The notes under the pieces: generated by a model
Database searches by the model: none
What the model was told of the DNA's origin: nothing
The model's input: only the letters and a program-made list of their open reading frames with translations
Shown: positions 6,295-14,177 of the stretch, one piece after another
How positions within the stretch are numbered: the stretch's first letter is position 1
Layout: every line of letters begins with the position of its first letter
Assembly (NCBI GenBank): GCA_017402895.1
Contig: JAFPLG010000161.1
Coordinates: forward strand, 1 to 14,177
Reading direction: 5' to 3'
DNA from: Paludibacteraceae bacterium
GTDB taxonomy: Bacteria; Bacteroidota; Bacteroidia; Bacteroidales; Paludibacteraceae
DNA length: 14,177 bases
Translations under genes and position numbers: made by a program

Positions 6295-6810
6295 TTATTC
6301 AGCCTTAGCTTCTTCTACGGGAGCTTCTGCTGCGGGAGCCTCTGCAGGTGCTGCCTCAACGGCTGCCTCTTCTACAGCTTCCTTAACGGCCTTCTTACCG
6401 GCACGACGGGTAGCCTTCTTAGCTGCTTTCTTGGTCTCCTTGAGCATGTTCTCGTTGTAGTCAACCAACTCGATGATACACATCTCGGCGGCGTCGCCAT
6501 GACGGAAACCGGTGCGGAGGATACGAGTATAGCCACCGGGACGGTTAGCTATCTTCTCTCCTACATTCTGGAAGAGTTCGGTTACTACTTCTTTCTGCTT
6601 GAGCTCAGCAAAAGCCAGACGACGGTTGTTCATGTTGTCCTCTTTTGCGCGAGTCAGAATAGGCTCTACGTAGATACGCAGTGCTTTAGCCTTAGCCAGA
6701 GTCGTAGAGATACGCTTGTGCATGATCAGCGAGCAAGCCATGTTGCTGAGCAGGGCTGCACGGTGATTAGCCTTGCGGCTAAGGTGGTTAAATTTCTTAT
6801 TATGTCTCAT
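6295..6810 (-). CDS. rplQ: 50S ribosomal protein L17 (bL17)
   Basis: Large-subunit protein near the exit tunnel. The core (about 1-118) carries the family N-terminus [17 protein letters not shown], the segment [18 protein letters not shown] and the [24 protein letters not shown] block. It is followed by a roughly 45-residue tail rich in Ala, Lys and Glu (from about [10 protein letters not shown] to the end). The total of 171 residues is longer than the roughly 120 of E. coli; such low-complexity tails are common in Bacteroidota. It follows rpoA after 26 bases, the standard alpha-operon order. No terminator hairpin is visible after it, so transcription may continue into aspS. Confidence 0.96.
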   Translation of the reverse strand: MRHNKKFNHLSRKANHRAALLSNMACSLIMHKRISTTLAKAKALRIYVEPILTRAKEDNMNNRRLAFAELKQKEVVTELFQNVGEKIANRPGGYTRILRTGFRHGDAAEMCIIELVDYNENMLKETKKAAKKATRRAGKKAVKEAVEEAAVEAAPAEAPAAEAPVEEAKAE

Positions 6811-6836
6811 TGTTTTGTTTTTTTTATACTAAATAA

Positions 6837-7835
6837 TCAATTGTTCTCCGTTGTACGATAGCGGGAGATATCCATACCAAATGCCAGTCCGTTACGCTCG
6901 AGCAGTTCGTCCAACTCGGTGAGAGACTTCTTACCGAAGTTACGGAACTTCAAGAGATCGGAACGATGATATTTAACCAGTTCACCCAGGGTCTCTACCT
7001 CGGCAGCCTTCAAGCAGTTGAGGGCACGAACAGAGAGGTCCATATCCTGGAGCTTCTGGTTGAGAAGTTGACGCATACGCAGGATCTCCTCATCGAGAGC
7101 GGTATTCGGATTCGTAGTCTCTTCCTCCAGCACGATGCGCTCGTCAGAGAACAGCATGAAGTGGTAGATGAGAATCTTAGCAGCCTCGGTCAGGGCGTTC
7201 TGCGGAGTAATCGAACCATCGGTCGTGATCTCGAGGGTCAATTTCTCATAGTCAGTACGCTGCTCAACACGATAAGGGTCAACAGCGATCTTGACGTTAC
7301 GGATTGGCGTGTAGATAGAGTCGATAGCCAGCGTGCCGATCTTGTCGTCAGCATGACGGTTCTCGTCTCCGGGTACGTAGCCACGTCCCTTGTTTAGAGT
7401 AAACTCAAGCTCAAAGTTGGCAGACTCGTCCAGTTCGGCCAGTTGGAGTTCGGGATTGAGCACCTCGAAGTTCTGGAGTACTTCGCCCAGTTCGTTTGCA
7501 GTAAACGACTTAGCTTTCTGTACGTGAACTTTAGCCGTCTCACCCGTAGCCTCCATGCCTTCCTTCAGACGGAAGCGCACCTGCTTGAGATTGAGGATAA
7601 GGTTAGTTACATCAGTAATAACGCCAGGGATAGTAGCAAATTCATGATCAATACCGCTAATCTTTATGGAACAGATAGCGTATCCCTCCAGCGAACCTAA
7701 GAGCACGCGACGTATGGCATTACCAATCGTAATACCATAACCCGGTTCGAGAGGACGAAATTCGAATGTGCCTTTCGTCGCTGTCGAATCCAACATGATA
7801 ACCTTGTTAGGTTTAATAAAATCTAATATTGCCAT
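6837..7835 (-). CDS. rpoA: DNA-directed RNA polymerase subunit alpha
   Basis: Assembles the beta subunits and contacts activators and upstream DNA. The 332-residue product has the full N-terminal dimerisation domain (about 1-235, with [24 protein letters not shown] near the start), a flexible linker, and the C-terminal domain from about 262. There the DNA-contact determinants are visible: R270 and N273 in SVRALNC, and the [12 protein letters not shown] segment. Both domains are complete. It lies between rpsD (11-base gap) and rplQ, as is typical of the bacterial alpha operon. Confidence 0.98.
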   Translation of the reverse strand: MAILDFIKPNKVIMLDSTATKGTFEFRPLEPGYGITIGNAIRRVLLGSLEGYAICSIKISGIDHEFATIPGVITDVTNLILNLKQVRFRLKEGMEATGETAKVHVQKAKSFTANELGEVLQNFEVLNPELQLAELDESANFELEFTLNKGRGYVPGDENRHADDKIGTLAIDSIYTPIRNVKIAVDPYRVEQRTDYEKLTLEITTDGSITPQNALTEAAKILIYHFMLFSDERIVLEEETTNPNTALDEEILRMRQLLNQKLQDMDLSVRALNCLKAAEVETLGELVKYHRSDLLKFRNFGKKSLTELDELLERNGLAFGMDISRYRTTENN

Positions 7836-7846
7836 GAATTTAATGA

Positions 7847-8452
7847 TTATTTAGAGTACAACTCAACGATTAATTGCTCCTTGATATTTTCAGGGATCTC
7901 CTCGCGTTGAGGAATATTCAGGTACTTACCTGCCATCTTGGATTGATCCCACTCGAGCCAGCTATATTTGCTATGGTTGAAACCCTCCAAAGAAGCTGCA
8001 ATTACCTCGAGCGATTTAGCTTTCTCACGTACTGCTACGATCTGACCGGGCTTAACCGAATACGAAGGAATATTAACCACCTGGCCGTCAACGGTAATAT
8101 GACGGTGACTTACCAACTGACGAGCTGCTGCACGAGTAGGAGCGATACCGAGACGGTATACGATATTGTCCAGACGGCTCTCCAGGAGTTGGAGCAGAAT
8201 CTCACCGGTAATACCCTTAGCGCGCGAAGCGCGAGCGAAGAGCAGACGGAATTGTTTCTCGAGAACACCATAGGTGTATTTAGCTTTCTGCTTCTCTGCG
8301 AGCTGAGTTCCATACTCAGAGTTTTTCTTGCGACGGTTCACACCGTGTTGTCCCGGTGCGTAATTGCGCTTGTCAAGCACTTTGTCCGGACCGAAGATCG
8401 GTTCACCGAAACGACGTGCGATACGTGATTTTGGGCCTGTATATCTTGCCAT
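7847..8452 (-). CDS. rpsD: 30S ribosomal protein S4 (uS4)
   Basis: Primary 16S-binding assembly protein of 201 residues. It begins [21 protein letters not shown]. The S4 RNA-binding domain is evident around [39 protein letters not shown]. The N-terminal region has none of the four cysteines of zinc-binding S4 proteins, so this is the zinc-free form usual in Bacteroidota. S4 represses alpha-operon translation in E. coli; no such pseudoknot was identified here. Directly upstream lies a heptamer array instead of a Shine-Dalgarno sequence. Confidence 0.97.
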   Translation of the reverse strand: MARYTGPKSRIARRFGEPIFGPDKVLDKRNYAPGQHGVNRRKKNSEYGTQLAEKQKAKYTYGVLEKQFRLLFARASRAKGITGEILLQLLESRLDNIVYRLGIAPTRAAARQLVSHRHITVDGQVVNIPSYSVKPGQIVAVREKAKSLEVIAASLEGFNHSKYSWLEWDQSKMAGKYLNIPQREEIPENIKEQLIVELYSK

Positions 8453-8456
8453 AATA

Positions 8457-8485
8457 ATTTACGATTTAACGATTTACGATTTACG
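8457..8485 (-). repeat. 7/8-mer array between rpsK and rpsD
   Basis: Plus-strand units are ATTTACG, ATTTAACG, ATTTACG, ATTTACG; in gene sense this is CGTAAAT repeated. It ends four bases before the rpsD ATG and fills most of the 43-base gap. It has the same unit order (7, 8, 7) as the array before aspS, so the two are probably copies of one element. Confidence 0.8.
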
Positions 8486-8495
8486 ATTAGTTTAA

Positions 8496-8885
8496 TTATA
8501 CGCGGCGACGTTTCGGAGGACGGCAGCCGTTGTGAGGCATAGGTGTAACGTCTACGATCTCTGTTACCTCGATTCCTGCAGCAACGCAGGCACGAATAGC
8601 TGATTCACGTCCCTGTCCAGGACCCTTAACGTATGCTTTCACCTTACGCAGACCGAGGTCGTAAGCGACCTTACCACAATCTGCTGCAGCCATCTGAGCT
8701 GCATAAGGAGTATTCTTTTTAGAGCCACGGAAGCCCATTTTTCCAGCCGAAGACCAGGAGATAACCTGACCGTCACCATTGGCCATTGTAACGATTACGT
8801 TGTTGAAGGAAGACATCACGTGGAGCTGTCCTACGCCGTCAATCTTAACAACGCGCTTCTTAGCTGCAACTGTTTTCTTTGCCAT
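8496..8885 (-). CDS. rpsK: 30S ribosomal protein S11 (uS11)
   Basis: Platform protein of the small subunit, 129 residues. It shows the family blocks [54 protein letters not shown] and the basic C-terminus [15 protein letters not shown]. It sits between rpsM and rpsD in the standard alpha-operon order with a 28-base gap to rpsM. The ATG at 8885 gives the usual lysine-rich start. Confidence 0.97.
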   Translation of the reverse strand: MAKKTVAAKKRVVKIDGVGQLHVMSSFNNVIVTMANGDGQVISWSSAGKMGFRGSKKNTPYAAQMAAADCGKVAYDLGLRKVKAYVKGPGQGRESAIRACVAAGIEVTEIVDVTPMPHNGCRPPKRRRV

Positions 8886-8913
8886 ATAATTGATGAATAA
8901 TTTAAGTGGTTAA

Positions 8914-9294
8914 TTACTTCGTTGCTTTCTTCTTGTTTGCAACAGTTTTCTTACGTCCCTTGCGGGTACGAGCATTGTTCTTGGTAGATTGACCACGAAC
9001 CGGCAGACCGATACGGTGACGAACACCACGGTAACAACCGATATCCATCAAACGCTTGATGTTGAGCTGGGTTTCCGAACGAAGATCACCTTCTACTTTG
9101 TACTTGGCACCGATGATCTCACGAATCTTAGCTGCTTGGTCGTCTGTCCAATCCTGCACCTTGATGCTTGGGTCTACGCCTGCCTCTGCCAGGATCTTCT
9201 TTGCGCTTGAACGACCTATTCCGTAGATGTAAGTCAATCCGACTTCACCGCACTTGTTTTGCGGCAGATCTACACCGACAATTCTTATAGCCAT
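8914..9294 (-). CDS. rpsM: 30S ribosomal protein S13 (uS13)
   Basis: Head protein that contacts the P-site tRNA and the large-subunit bridge, 126 residues. It begins [14 protein letters not shown]; the helix-hairpin-helix region [18 protein letters not shown] and the C-terminal [24 protein letters not shown] stretch are diagnostic. It is followed by rpsK and preceded by rpmJ after a 51-base gap that contains no recognisable signal. Confidence 0.97.
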   Translation of the reverse strand: MAIRIVGVDLPQNKCGEVGLTYIYGIGRSSAKKILAEAGVDPSIKVQDWTDDQAAKIREIIGAKYKVEGDLRSETQLNIKRLMDIGCYRGVRHRIGLPVRGQSTKNNARTRKGRKKTVANKKKATK

Positions 9295-9345
9295 AATTAT
9301 TTACTTAAGGATATGTTTTTTAATTTGTTAACTAATCAGAAGTGC

Positions 9346-9462
9346 TTATCCTTGACGCATCTTCATCTTAGGTTCTTTTTTGTTAATTACATAAAGCTTG
9401 CCTTTGCGACGTACAATCTTGCAGTCTGCATTGCGCTTCTTTACTGATGCTCTTACTTTCAT
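9346..9462 (-). CDS. rpmJ: 50S ribosomal protein L36 (bL36), zinc-free form
   Basis: A 38-residue ORF starting at the ATG at 9462 and ending TAA at 9346-9348. It begins [20 protein letters not shown], has the LYVINKK middle and ends RQG, matching bL36. Only one cysteine (C14) remains of the zinc ligands found in the zinc-binding form, so this is the C-minus type common in Bacteroidota. It lies between infA and rpsM, its expected place, and is too short for most gene-length cut-offs. Confidence 0.95.
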   Translation of the reverse strand: MKVRASVKKRNADCKIVRRKGKLYVINKKEPKMKMRQG

Positions 9463-9494
9463 ATCAGAAAAAGAGTTTGTTTTGTTGGTTTAAT

Positions 9495-9713
9495 TTACTT
9501 GTAGCGGAACGAAATACGTCCTTTGGTCAAGTCGTAGGGACTCATCTCTACTTTAACGCGGTCACCGGTCAAGATCTTGATATAGTGCATACGCATCTTG
9601 CCGGAGATGTGGGCCGTAATCACCGGACCGCTCTCGAGTTGCACACGAAACATCGCATTGCTCAGCGACTCAATGATCGTGCCATCAACTTCAATCGAAT
9701 CTTGTTTTGCCAT
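9495..9713 (-). CDS. infA: Translation initiation factor IF-1
   Basis: Small OB-fold protein that blocks the ribosomal A site during initiation. The 72-residue length is exactly typical. Characteristic sequence: [64 protein letters not shown]. It is located between map and rpmJ with short gaps (26 and 32 bases), in the conserved order. Confidence 0.97.
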   Translation of the reverse strand: MAKQDSIEVDGTIIESLSNAMFRVQLESGPVITAHISGKMRMHYIKILTGDRVKVEMSPYDLTKGRISFRYK

Positions 9714-9739
9714 TTCTGCTAATTATTTTTGTTGGGTTA

Positions 9740-10525
9740 TTAGATAAATCTATCTCCAAGTACTTCTTTGATATAGTCGAATGTGGATAGGATATCGGCC
9801 TTGCCGTTGCGGATACATACCGAGTGCTCGTAGTGAGCGGCCGGCTTGCGATCCACCGTGCGGGCTGTCCATCCGTCGTCCTCGATGAGGATCTGGCGAC
9901 GACCGAGCGTAATCATCGGCTCGATAGCTATCGTCATACCCGACTTGAGAACGATACCGTTGCCTCGGCGTCCGTAGTTGCATACCTCGGGATCCTCGTG
10001 CATCTCACGACCGATGCCGTGTCCTACAAACTCGCGAACCACGCCGTAACCGGCACGCTCGCAATGCTGCTGGATCGTTGCACTGATGTCTCCTAAGCGA
10101 CGACCGGTGACTGCCTGCTCAATGCCCAGATAGAGTGCCTCTTTGGTTGTACGCAACAGCTGCATAATCTCCGGAGCCACCTCTCCCACAGGAAAGGTAT
10201 AAGCGCTGTCGGAGTGCCAACCGTTGAGTTCGATAGACGAGTCTACAGAGATAATGTCACCGTCACGGAGAATCTGGTCCTTCGACGGGATGCCGTGTAC
10301 TACTTGCTCGTTGACCGAAGTGCAGAGCGTAGCGGGATATCCCTCGTAACCCAGACAAGCCGGACGACCACCATGATCCATGATAAACTCATAGGCAATC
10401 TTATCCAGTTCGGCAGTGCTAACACCCGGCCGGATAGACTTAGCCACTTCGGCATAAGTCTTACCCAGCAGGATATTGCTTGCTCGCATGAGCTCGACTT
10501 CTTCGTCAGTCTTGAGATAAATCAT
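9740..10525 (-). CDS. map: Methionine aminopeptidase, type I
   Basis: Removes the initiator methionine from nascent proteins. The 261-residue pita-bread fold enzyme retains the complete dinuclear metal site: D95 (ISVDSS), D106 (HSDSA), H169 (VGHGIG), E202 (IEPM) and E233 (YEHS), plus the substrate-site H78 (VVHGIP). There is no N-terminal zinc-finger extension. It follows secY after 12 bases, so adk, which separates secY and map in many bacteria, is absent here; this is common in Bacteroidota. Confidence 0.97.
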   Translation of the reverse strand: MIYLKTDEEVELMRASNILLGKTYAEVAKSIRPGVSTAELDKIAYEFIMDHGGRPACLGYEGYPATLCTSVNEQVVHGIPSKDQILRDGDIISVDSSIELNGWHSDSAYTFPVGEVAPEIMQLLRTTKEALYLGIEQAVTGRRLGDISATIQQHCERAGYGVVREFVGHGIGREMHEDPEVCNYGRRGNGIVLKSGMTIAIEPMITLGRRQILIEDDGWTARTVDRKPAAHYEHSVCIRNGKADILSTFDYIKEVLGDRFI

Positions 10526-10537
10526 CCTTCCAACTAA

Positions 10538-11869
10538 TTAGTAAGCCATGGCTCCGGAGCGTCCTTTGATACGCATTCCGGACTCAAAGAATCCGTCGTA
10601 GTGACGCATCAACAAGTGGCTCTCAATCTGTTGGAGCGTATCCAAAATCACACCGACCATAATCAGCAACGACGTTCCACCAAAGAACTGTGCGAAGCCC
10701 ATCGTCACGCCAAACAGGCGAGCGAAAGCCGGCAGGATTGCGATAATACCCAGCAGGATCGAACCCGGCAAGGTGATGCGCGACATAATCGAATCAATAT
10801 ACTCAGCCGTCTTCTTACCCGGCTTAACACCCGGAATGAAACCATTGTTCAGTTTCAGGTTCTCAGCCATCTGTACAGGATTGATGATAATCGCTGTATA
10901 GAAATAGGTGAAGGCAATGATGAGAATAAAGAATACCAGGTTGTACCAGAATCCGTTGTTGTCAGCAAAAGCACGTGCAAACGCACCGCTACCCTCAGCG
11001 TTGAAACCTACGATAGCGATAGGAATAAACATGATAGCCTGAGCAAAGATGATAGGCATCACGTTAGCCGCATTGACCTTCAACGGGATATACTGACGTA
11101 CACCGCCGTACTGCTTGTTACCCACAACACGCTTGGCATATTGTACAGGTATCTTGCGCGTGCCCTGAACCAGCAGGATAGCAAATGCCAACACAGCCAG
11201 CAGAACAACAACTTCCAGCAAGAACACAATCAGTCCACCACCGGCATCATTCAGTCGGCTACCAAACTCTTGTACGACTGCTGCAGGGAAACGAGCGATA
11301 ATACCAATCAAGATGATGAACGAAATACCGTTACCAACACCACGATCAGTAATGCGCTCACCCAGCCACATGACGAACATAGAGCCGGCGCAGAGAAGAA
11401 CCGTTGATGAAATCGTGAACCAGTTGAATCCTACCAAACCCGATTGACCCATCTGTACAGCGAGGTTAACCAGATAACTCGGACCCTGGAACAACAAGAT
11501 TGCCACAGTCAGATAGCGTGTGATCTGGTTCATCTTCTGGCGGCCTGACTCACCCTCCTTTTGCATCTTCTGGAAGTACGGCACTGCAATAGTGAGCAGC
11601 TGTACGACAATCGATGCGGAGATGTAAGGCATGATACCCAACGCAAATACCGAAGCATTCGAGAAGGCACCACCCGAGAACATATCCAACAACGCCATCA
11701 GACCTCCGGCCGTCTGCGAATGCAAAGCAGCCAAAGCCTGTGGGTCGATACCCGGAAGGACTACGAAACTACCAAAACGATAGATGAGCACGAACAGAAG
11801 CGTGGTCAGCAGTCGATTGCGCAGGTCCTCAACCTTCCAGATATTTTTAATTGTCTCAATAAACTTCAT
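10538..11869 (-). CDS. secY: Preprotein translocase subunit SecY
   Basis: Central channel of the Sec translocon in the inner membrane, 443 residues with about ten hydrophobic membrane segments. Landmarks: the N-terminal IWKVEDLRNRLLTTLLFVLIYRFGS; the plug region following FSGGAFSNASVFALGIMPYISASI; the cytoplasmic loops containing GRQKMNQITRYL and KIPVQYAKRVVG; and the C-terminal GGTSLLIMVGVILDTLQQIESHL. The ATG at 11869 is overlapped by the stop codon of a possible 27-codon ORF upstream. The 88-base gap to rplO is the largest in the ribosomal run and contains a nested stem-loop. Confidence 0.97.
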   Translation of the reverse strand: MKFIETIKNIWKVEDLRNRLLTTLLFVLIYRFGSFVVLPGIDPQALAALHSQTAGGLMALLDMFSGGAFSNASVFALGIMPYISASIVVQLLTIAVPYFQKMQKEGESGRQKMNQITRYLTVAILLFQGPSYLVNLAVQMGQSGLVGFNWFTISSTVLLCAGSMFVMWLGERITDRGVGNGISFIILIGIIARFPAAVVQEFGSRLNDAGGGLIVFLLEVVVLLAVLAFAILLVQGTRKIPVQYAKRVVGNKQYGGVRQYIPLKVNAANVMPIIFAQAIMFIPIAIVGFNAEGSGAFARAFADNNGFWYNLVFFILIIAFTYFYTAIIINPVQMAENLKLNNGFIPGVKPGKKTAEYIDSIMSRITLPGSILLGIIAILPAFARLFGVTMGFAQFFGGTSLLIMVGVILDTLQQIESHLLMRHYDGFFESGMRIKGRSGAMAY

Positions 11870-11949
11870 ATTAAACTTTGTTTAATCTGGAGCTTTGGCT
11901 TCGTCGAGCTGCGAAAGTGAACTTTCACTCGACTAGCACAAAGCTTCAT
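11866..11949 (-). CDS. Possible 27-codon leader ORF overlapping the secY start
   Basis: The ATG at 11949 opens a 27-codon frame (beginning MKLCASRVKV) whose TGA at 11866-11868 overlaps the secY ATG as ATGA. This could couple secY translation to passage of a ribosome through the upstream stem-loop. There is no protein family match I recognise and no Shine-Dalgarno sequence, and an ORF this short can arise by chance. The composition is basic (about eight Lys/Arg). Confidence 0.3.
   Translation of the reverse strand: MKLCASRVKVHFRSSTKPKLQIKQSLI
11891..11945 (-). promoter_or_regulatory. Nested stem-loop in the rplO-secY gap
   Basis: Three pairs of complementary arms nest inside one another: AGCTTTG (11891-11897) with CAAAGCT (11939-11945), GTCGAG (11903-11908) with CTCGAC (11928-11933), and GAAAGT (11913-11918) with ACTTTC (11921-11926). 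They are separated by small bulges. There is no T run, so it is not a standard terminator. It could be an RNA regulatory or processing element for secY or a dispersed palindromic repeat. Confidence 0.6.
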
Positions 11950-11957
11950 AATAAAAC

Positions 11958-12404
11958 TTAAATCTTCTCGATCGTACCACCGGCAGCGGTGATAGCCTCT
12001 TCAGCTTTCTTGCTGAATGCGTTAGCCTGTACGGTCAGTTTAGCAGTCAGTGTTCCGTTACCGAGGATCTTAACCAGCTGAGTCTTGTTGATAAAACCAG
12101 CCTCGTGCAGTTCAACCAGACCGATCTTCTCCAGCTTCTTTGCCTCTGCAAGAGCCTGGAGAGTACCCAGATTGATTGCCTTGTACTCTACGCGGTTAAT
12201 GTTCTTGAAACCGAACTTAGGCAGACGACGCTGCATAGGCATCTGACCACCCTCGAATCCGATTTTCTTCGAGTAACCTGAACGCGACTTAGCACCCTTG
12301 TGACCACGGGTAGAAGTTCCACCCAGACCCGAACCGGCACCACGACCGATACGTTTTGCAGTCTTAACCGAGCCAGCAGCCGGAGTTAAATTATTTAATT
12401 CCAT
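11958..12404 (-). CDS. rplO: 50S ribosomal protein L15 (uL15)
   Basis: Large-subunit assembly protein of 148 residues. It has the glycine-rich, basic N-terminal extension (RIGRGAGSGLGGTSTRGHKGAKSRSG) that penetrates the rRNA, the block KIGFEGGQMPMQRRLPKFGF, and the globular C-terminal domain ending AITAAGGTIEKI. It lies between rpmD (23-base gap) and secY, in the conserved order. Confidence 0.97.
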   Translation of the reverse strand: MELNNLTPAAGSVKTAKRIGRGAGSGLGGTSTRGHKGAKSRSGYSKKIGFEGGQMPMQRRLPKFGFKNINRVEYKAINLGTLQALAEAKKLEKIGLVELHEAGFINKTQLVKILGNGTLTAKLTVQANAFSKKAEEAITAAGGTIEKI

Positions 12405-12427
12405 AATGCTTAAATCTTAATGTTCAA

Positions 12428-12604
12428 TTAATCAATTACTTTTACCAGGTGCTTTACCTTCTCAACCATGCCCATGATAGCCGGATTTGCCTCATGCTCT
12501 ACCACGGCATTCATTTTCTTGAGACCCAGAGCCCACATAGTCTCTTTCTGGTCCTTCGGGCAGCGAATGATGCTGCGAACTTGTTGAATCTTAATCTTTG
12601 CCAT
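12428..12604 (-). CDS. rpmD: 50S ribosomal protein L30 (uL30)
   Basis: A 58-residue ORF with ATG at 12604 and TAA at 12428-12430. It starts MAKIKIQQVRSIIRCPKDQK and contains TMWALGLKKMNAVVEHEANPA, the conserved L30 helix-turn region (the family usually has T..LGL.K). Length and position between rpsE and rplO agree with the family. It begins 14 bases after the rpsE stop. Confidence 0.95.
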   Translation of the reverse strand: MAKIKIQQVRSIIRCPKDQKETMWALGLKKMNAVVEHEANPAIMGMVEKVKHLVKVID

Positions 12605-12618
12605 AGTTCTTCTGAGAT

Positions 12619-13125
12619 TTATCCGTTAAACACAGTTGACAAACTTACGCCACGGTTCTGAGCCACCGTACGAGCATCACGCAGTTCGGCGAGAGCCTGA
12701 ATAGTAGCCTTTACCAGGTTGTGAGGGTTGCTGCTACCTTTTGCCTTAGCGAGCACGTCGGTAATACCGACCGACTCGAGTACGGCACGCATAGCACCAC
12801 CGGCCTTCACACCGGTACCGTGGGTTGCAGGTTGGATATAAACGCGGGCACCACCGAACTTAGCATATTGCTCGTGAGGAATAGTACCCTTGAGTACAGG
12901 AACCTGAATCAGGTTTTTCTTTGCAGCCTCTGTAGCTTTGGCAATAGCAGCCGTTACTTCACCGGCCTTACCCAGGCCCTGACCTACGATGCCATTCTCA
13001 TTACCAACAACAACGATAGCTGCGAAGGTGAAAGTACGTCCACCCTTGGTAACCTTGGTTACGCGGTTGACAGCGACCAGACGCTCCTTGAGCTCTAGAT
13101 CTTGAGTAGTTTTTACACGATTCAT
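12619..13125 (-). CDS. rpsE: 30S ribosomal protein S5 (uS5)
   Basis: Small-subunit protein at the mRNA entry and decoding region, 168 residues. It shows the double-stranded-RNA-binding-like N-domain ([42 protein letters not shown]) and the C-domain block [31 protein letters not shown] with [17 protein letters not shown]. All family blocks are intact. The 15-base gap to rplR shows no Shine-Dalgarno sequence. Confidence 0.97.
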   Translation of the reverse strand: MNRVKTTQDLELKERLVAVNRVTKVTKGGRTFTFAAIVVVGNENGIVGQGLGKAGEVTAAIAKATEAAKKNLIQVPVLKGTIPHEQYAKFGGARVYIQPATHGTGVKAGGAMRAVLESVGITDVLAKAKGSSNPHNLVKATIQALAELRDARTVAQNRGVSLSTVFNG

Positions 13126-13140
13126 ATCAGTATCGTTTTA

Positions 13141-13485
13141 TTAGAATTTGAGACCTGCCTCACGAGCAGCGTCTGCAAGTGATTTAACTCGACCATGATA
13201 GAGGTAGCCGTTACGATCGAACACTACTGCCTCAACGCCTGCTTTCTTAGCAGCCTCAGCAATCAGTTTACCAACCTGAGCAGCTTTCTCAGTCTTAGTC
13301 ATTTTATCCTTGATAGCAAGCGACGAAGCGCTAGCCAGGGTCGTACCCTTTGTGTCGTCGATTACCTGCGCGTAAATCTGGCTATTAGAGCGGAATACGG
13401 TCAGGCGAGGACGCTCTGCAGTACCCGATACCTTGGTACGGATAGATGCCTTAATTCTAAGGCGACGTGCAATTTTCTTTAGCAT
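13141..13485 (-). CDS. rplR: 50S ribosomal protein L18 (uL18)
   Basis: Binds 5S rRNA and attaches it to the large subunit; 114 residues, a normal length. It contains [35 protein letters not shown], the central family block, and ends [26 protein letters not shown]. It starts with [18 protein letters not shown], a slightly shortened form of the usual leader. It is preceded by a strong Shine-Dalgarno sequence (GAAAGGAG), unlike most genes here. Confidence 0.97.
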   Translation of the reverse strand: MLKKIARRLRIKASIRTKVSGTAERPRLTVFRSNSQIYAQVIDDTKGTTLASASSLAIKDKMTKTEKAAQVGKLIAEAAKKAGVEAVVFDRNGYLYHGRVKSLADAAREAGLKF

Positions 13486-13492
13486 AATCTTA

Positions 13493-13500
13493 CTCCTTTC
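13493..13500 (-). promoter_or_regulatory. Strong Shine-Dalgarno sequence before rplR
   Basis: In gene sense the sequence reads GAAAGGAG, seven bases before the rplR ATG. It is a near-perfect anti-16S match, uncommon in Bacteroidota, whose ribosomes generally do not depend on such sites. Confidence 0.8.
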
Positions 13501-13505
13501 TAATA

Positions 13506-14063
13506 TTATTTACCAGCCGACTTACCAGCCTTACGACGTACAACTTCACCTTGGAAGCGAATACCCTTACCCTTATACGGCTCCGGTTTGCGGAACGAAC
13601 GAATCTTTGCGCATACCTGGCCGATGAGTTGCTTATCTGCCGACTCAAGGATTACCAACGGGTTCTGGTTACGCTCCGACTTGGTCTCAACCTTGATCTC
13701 CTTGGGCAAGCCCAGATAGATCGGGTGGGTGTAACCCAGCGAGAAGTTCAGCACGTTAGGCTGAGCCAGCTCTACACGGTAACCTACACCTACCAATTCC
13801 AGAGTCTTGGTATAACCTTCGCTCACACCTACCACCATGTTGTGGATCAGGGCACGATACAGACCGTGCTTCGAGCGAGCCTCTTTCTCATCGTTCGGAC
13901 GAGTAACGTGGCAAACGCCGTCTTCTACGTTTACACTAATCAGGGGATCAACAGCCTGGCAGAGCTCACCCTTCGGACCCTTAACGGTCACTACATTCTC
14001 TGGGCTAACGGTTACCGTTACACCAGCGGGAATTGCAATAGGAAGTTTTCCAATTCTTGACAT
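13506..14063 (-). CDS. rplF: 50S ribosomal protein L6 (uL6)
   Basis: Large-subunit protein near the factor-binding centre, 185 residues. It begins [19 protein letters not shown], contains the repeated L6 fold in two halves (about 1-82 and 83-175), and ends with the diagnostic [27 protein letters not shown]. It lies after rpsH (15-base gap) and before rplR. A strong Shine-Dalgarno sequence precedes it. Confidence 0.97.
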   Translation of the reverse strand: MSRIGKLPIAIPAGVTVTVSPENVVTVKGPKGELCQAVDPLISVNVEDGVCHVTRPNDEKEARSKHGLYRALIHNMVVGVSEGYTKTLELVGVGYRVELAQPNVLNFSLGYTHPIYLGLPKEIKVETKSERNQNPLVILESADKQLIGQVCAKIRSFRKPEPYKGKGIRFQGEVVRRKAGKSAGK

Positions 14064-14069
14064 ACTAAT

Positions 14070-14077
14070 CCTCCTTT
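14070..14077 (-). promoter_or_regulatory. Strong Shine-Dalgarno sequence before rplF
   Basis: In gene sense the sequence reads AAAGGAGG, six bases before the rplF ATG, and sits in the short gap after the rpsH stop. With the rplR site it is one of only two clear sites of this kind in the window. Confidence 0.85.
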
Positions 14078-14078
14078 A

Positions 14079-14177
14079 TTAATAAACATAGCACAATACT
14101 TCACCACCAAGTTTCTGAACAAGCGCTTCCTTGTTGGTCATCACACCCTTAGAGGTGCTCAGGATAGCGATACCTAG
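14079..14177 (-). CDS. rpsH: 30S ribosomal protein S8 (uS8), C-terminal part (cut by window edge)
   Basis: The last 32 codons and the TAA stop (14079-14081) are present, reading [18 protein letters not shown] and ending [10 protein letters not shown]. The [13 protein letters not shown] block and the GGEVLCYV ending are the conserved C-terminus of S8, a central-domain 16S-binding protein. In E. coli S8 represses the spc operon. The gene continues beyond the right edge. Confidence 0.95.
   Translation of the reverse strand, partial: LGIAILSTSKGVMTNKEALVQKLGGEVLCYVY

Noticed and set aside
11891..11945. rplO-secY stem-loop as a transcription terminator
   Set aside because: There is no T run after the stem in the direction of transcription, and secY lies immediately downstream in an operon.
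12405..12447. AT-rich stretch near the rpmD stop resembling a degenerate heptamer array
   Set aside because: TAATTGA-like words occur but no consistent period could be traced; it is probably ordinary AT-rich spacer.

Overview
The window looks like chromosomal DNA of a Bacteroidota member, most likely order Bacteroidales. The evidence is the gene order of the spc/alpha ribosomal operon running into rpoA and rplQ, cysteine-poor S4 and L36 proteins, an Ala/Glu-rich tail on L17, a 332-residue alpha subunit and mostly Shine-Dalgarno-free starts. Genus cannot be set from this sequence alone.

Left part (1-3652, mainly plus strand). The first 125 bases are the start of a second, diverged UMP kinase gene on the minus strand. 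It stands head to head with the complete plus-strand pyrH, only six bases apart. Then come frr (ribosome recycling), a barrel-only Omp85/BamA-like outer-membrane protein whose start overlaps the frr stop, and rsgA (30S-maturation GTPase). A bidirectional terminator hairpin (about 3651-3687) separates this group from the convergent minus-strand genes.

Right part (3686-14177, all minus strand). Read in transcription order from the right edge it runs rpsH (partial), rplF, rplR, rpsE, rpmD, rplO, secY, map, infA, rpmJ, rpsM, rpsK, rpsD, rpoA, rplQ, then an archaeal/eukaryotic-type aspartyl-tRNA synthetase, a Fur-family regulator and a small lipoprotein. Gaps are short and no internal terminator was seen, so much of this may be one transcription unit ending at the terminator near 3658. 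Ribosome, secretion, initiation, RNA polymerase and tRNA charging are thus encoded together.

The most unusual content is non-genic. Short arrays of about four 7-bp units, in three sequence flavours, sit in intergenic gaps just upstream of frr, rsgA, aspS and rpsD. Two arrays also lie in frame inside the rsgA coding sequence. All are in the sense orientation of the neighbouring gene. The second notable item is the inverted pyrH duplication, which is either a real paralogue or an assembly join. Smaller points are a nested stem-loop and 27-codon ORF overlapping the secY start, and two strong Shine-Dalgarno sequences (rplF, rplR) in a phylum that rarely uses them. No tRNA, rRNA, CRISPR array or insertion sequence was seen, and no gene-free stretch exceeds 300 bases.
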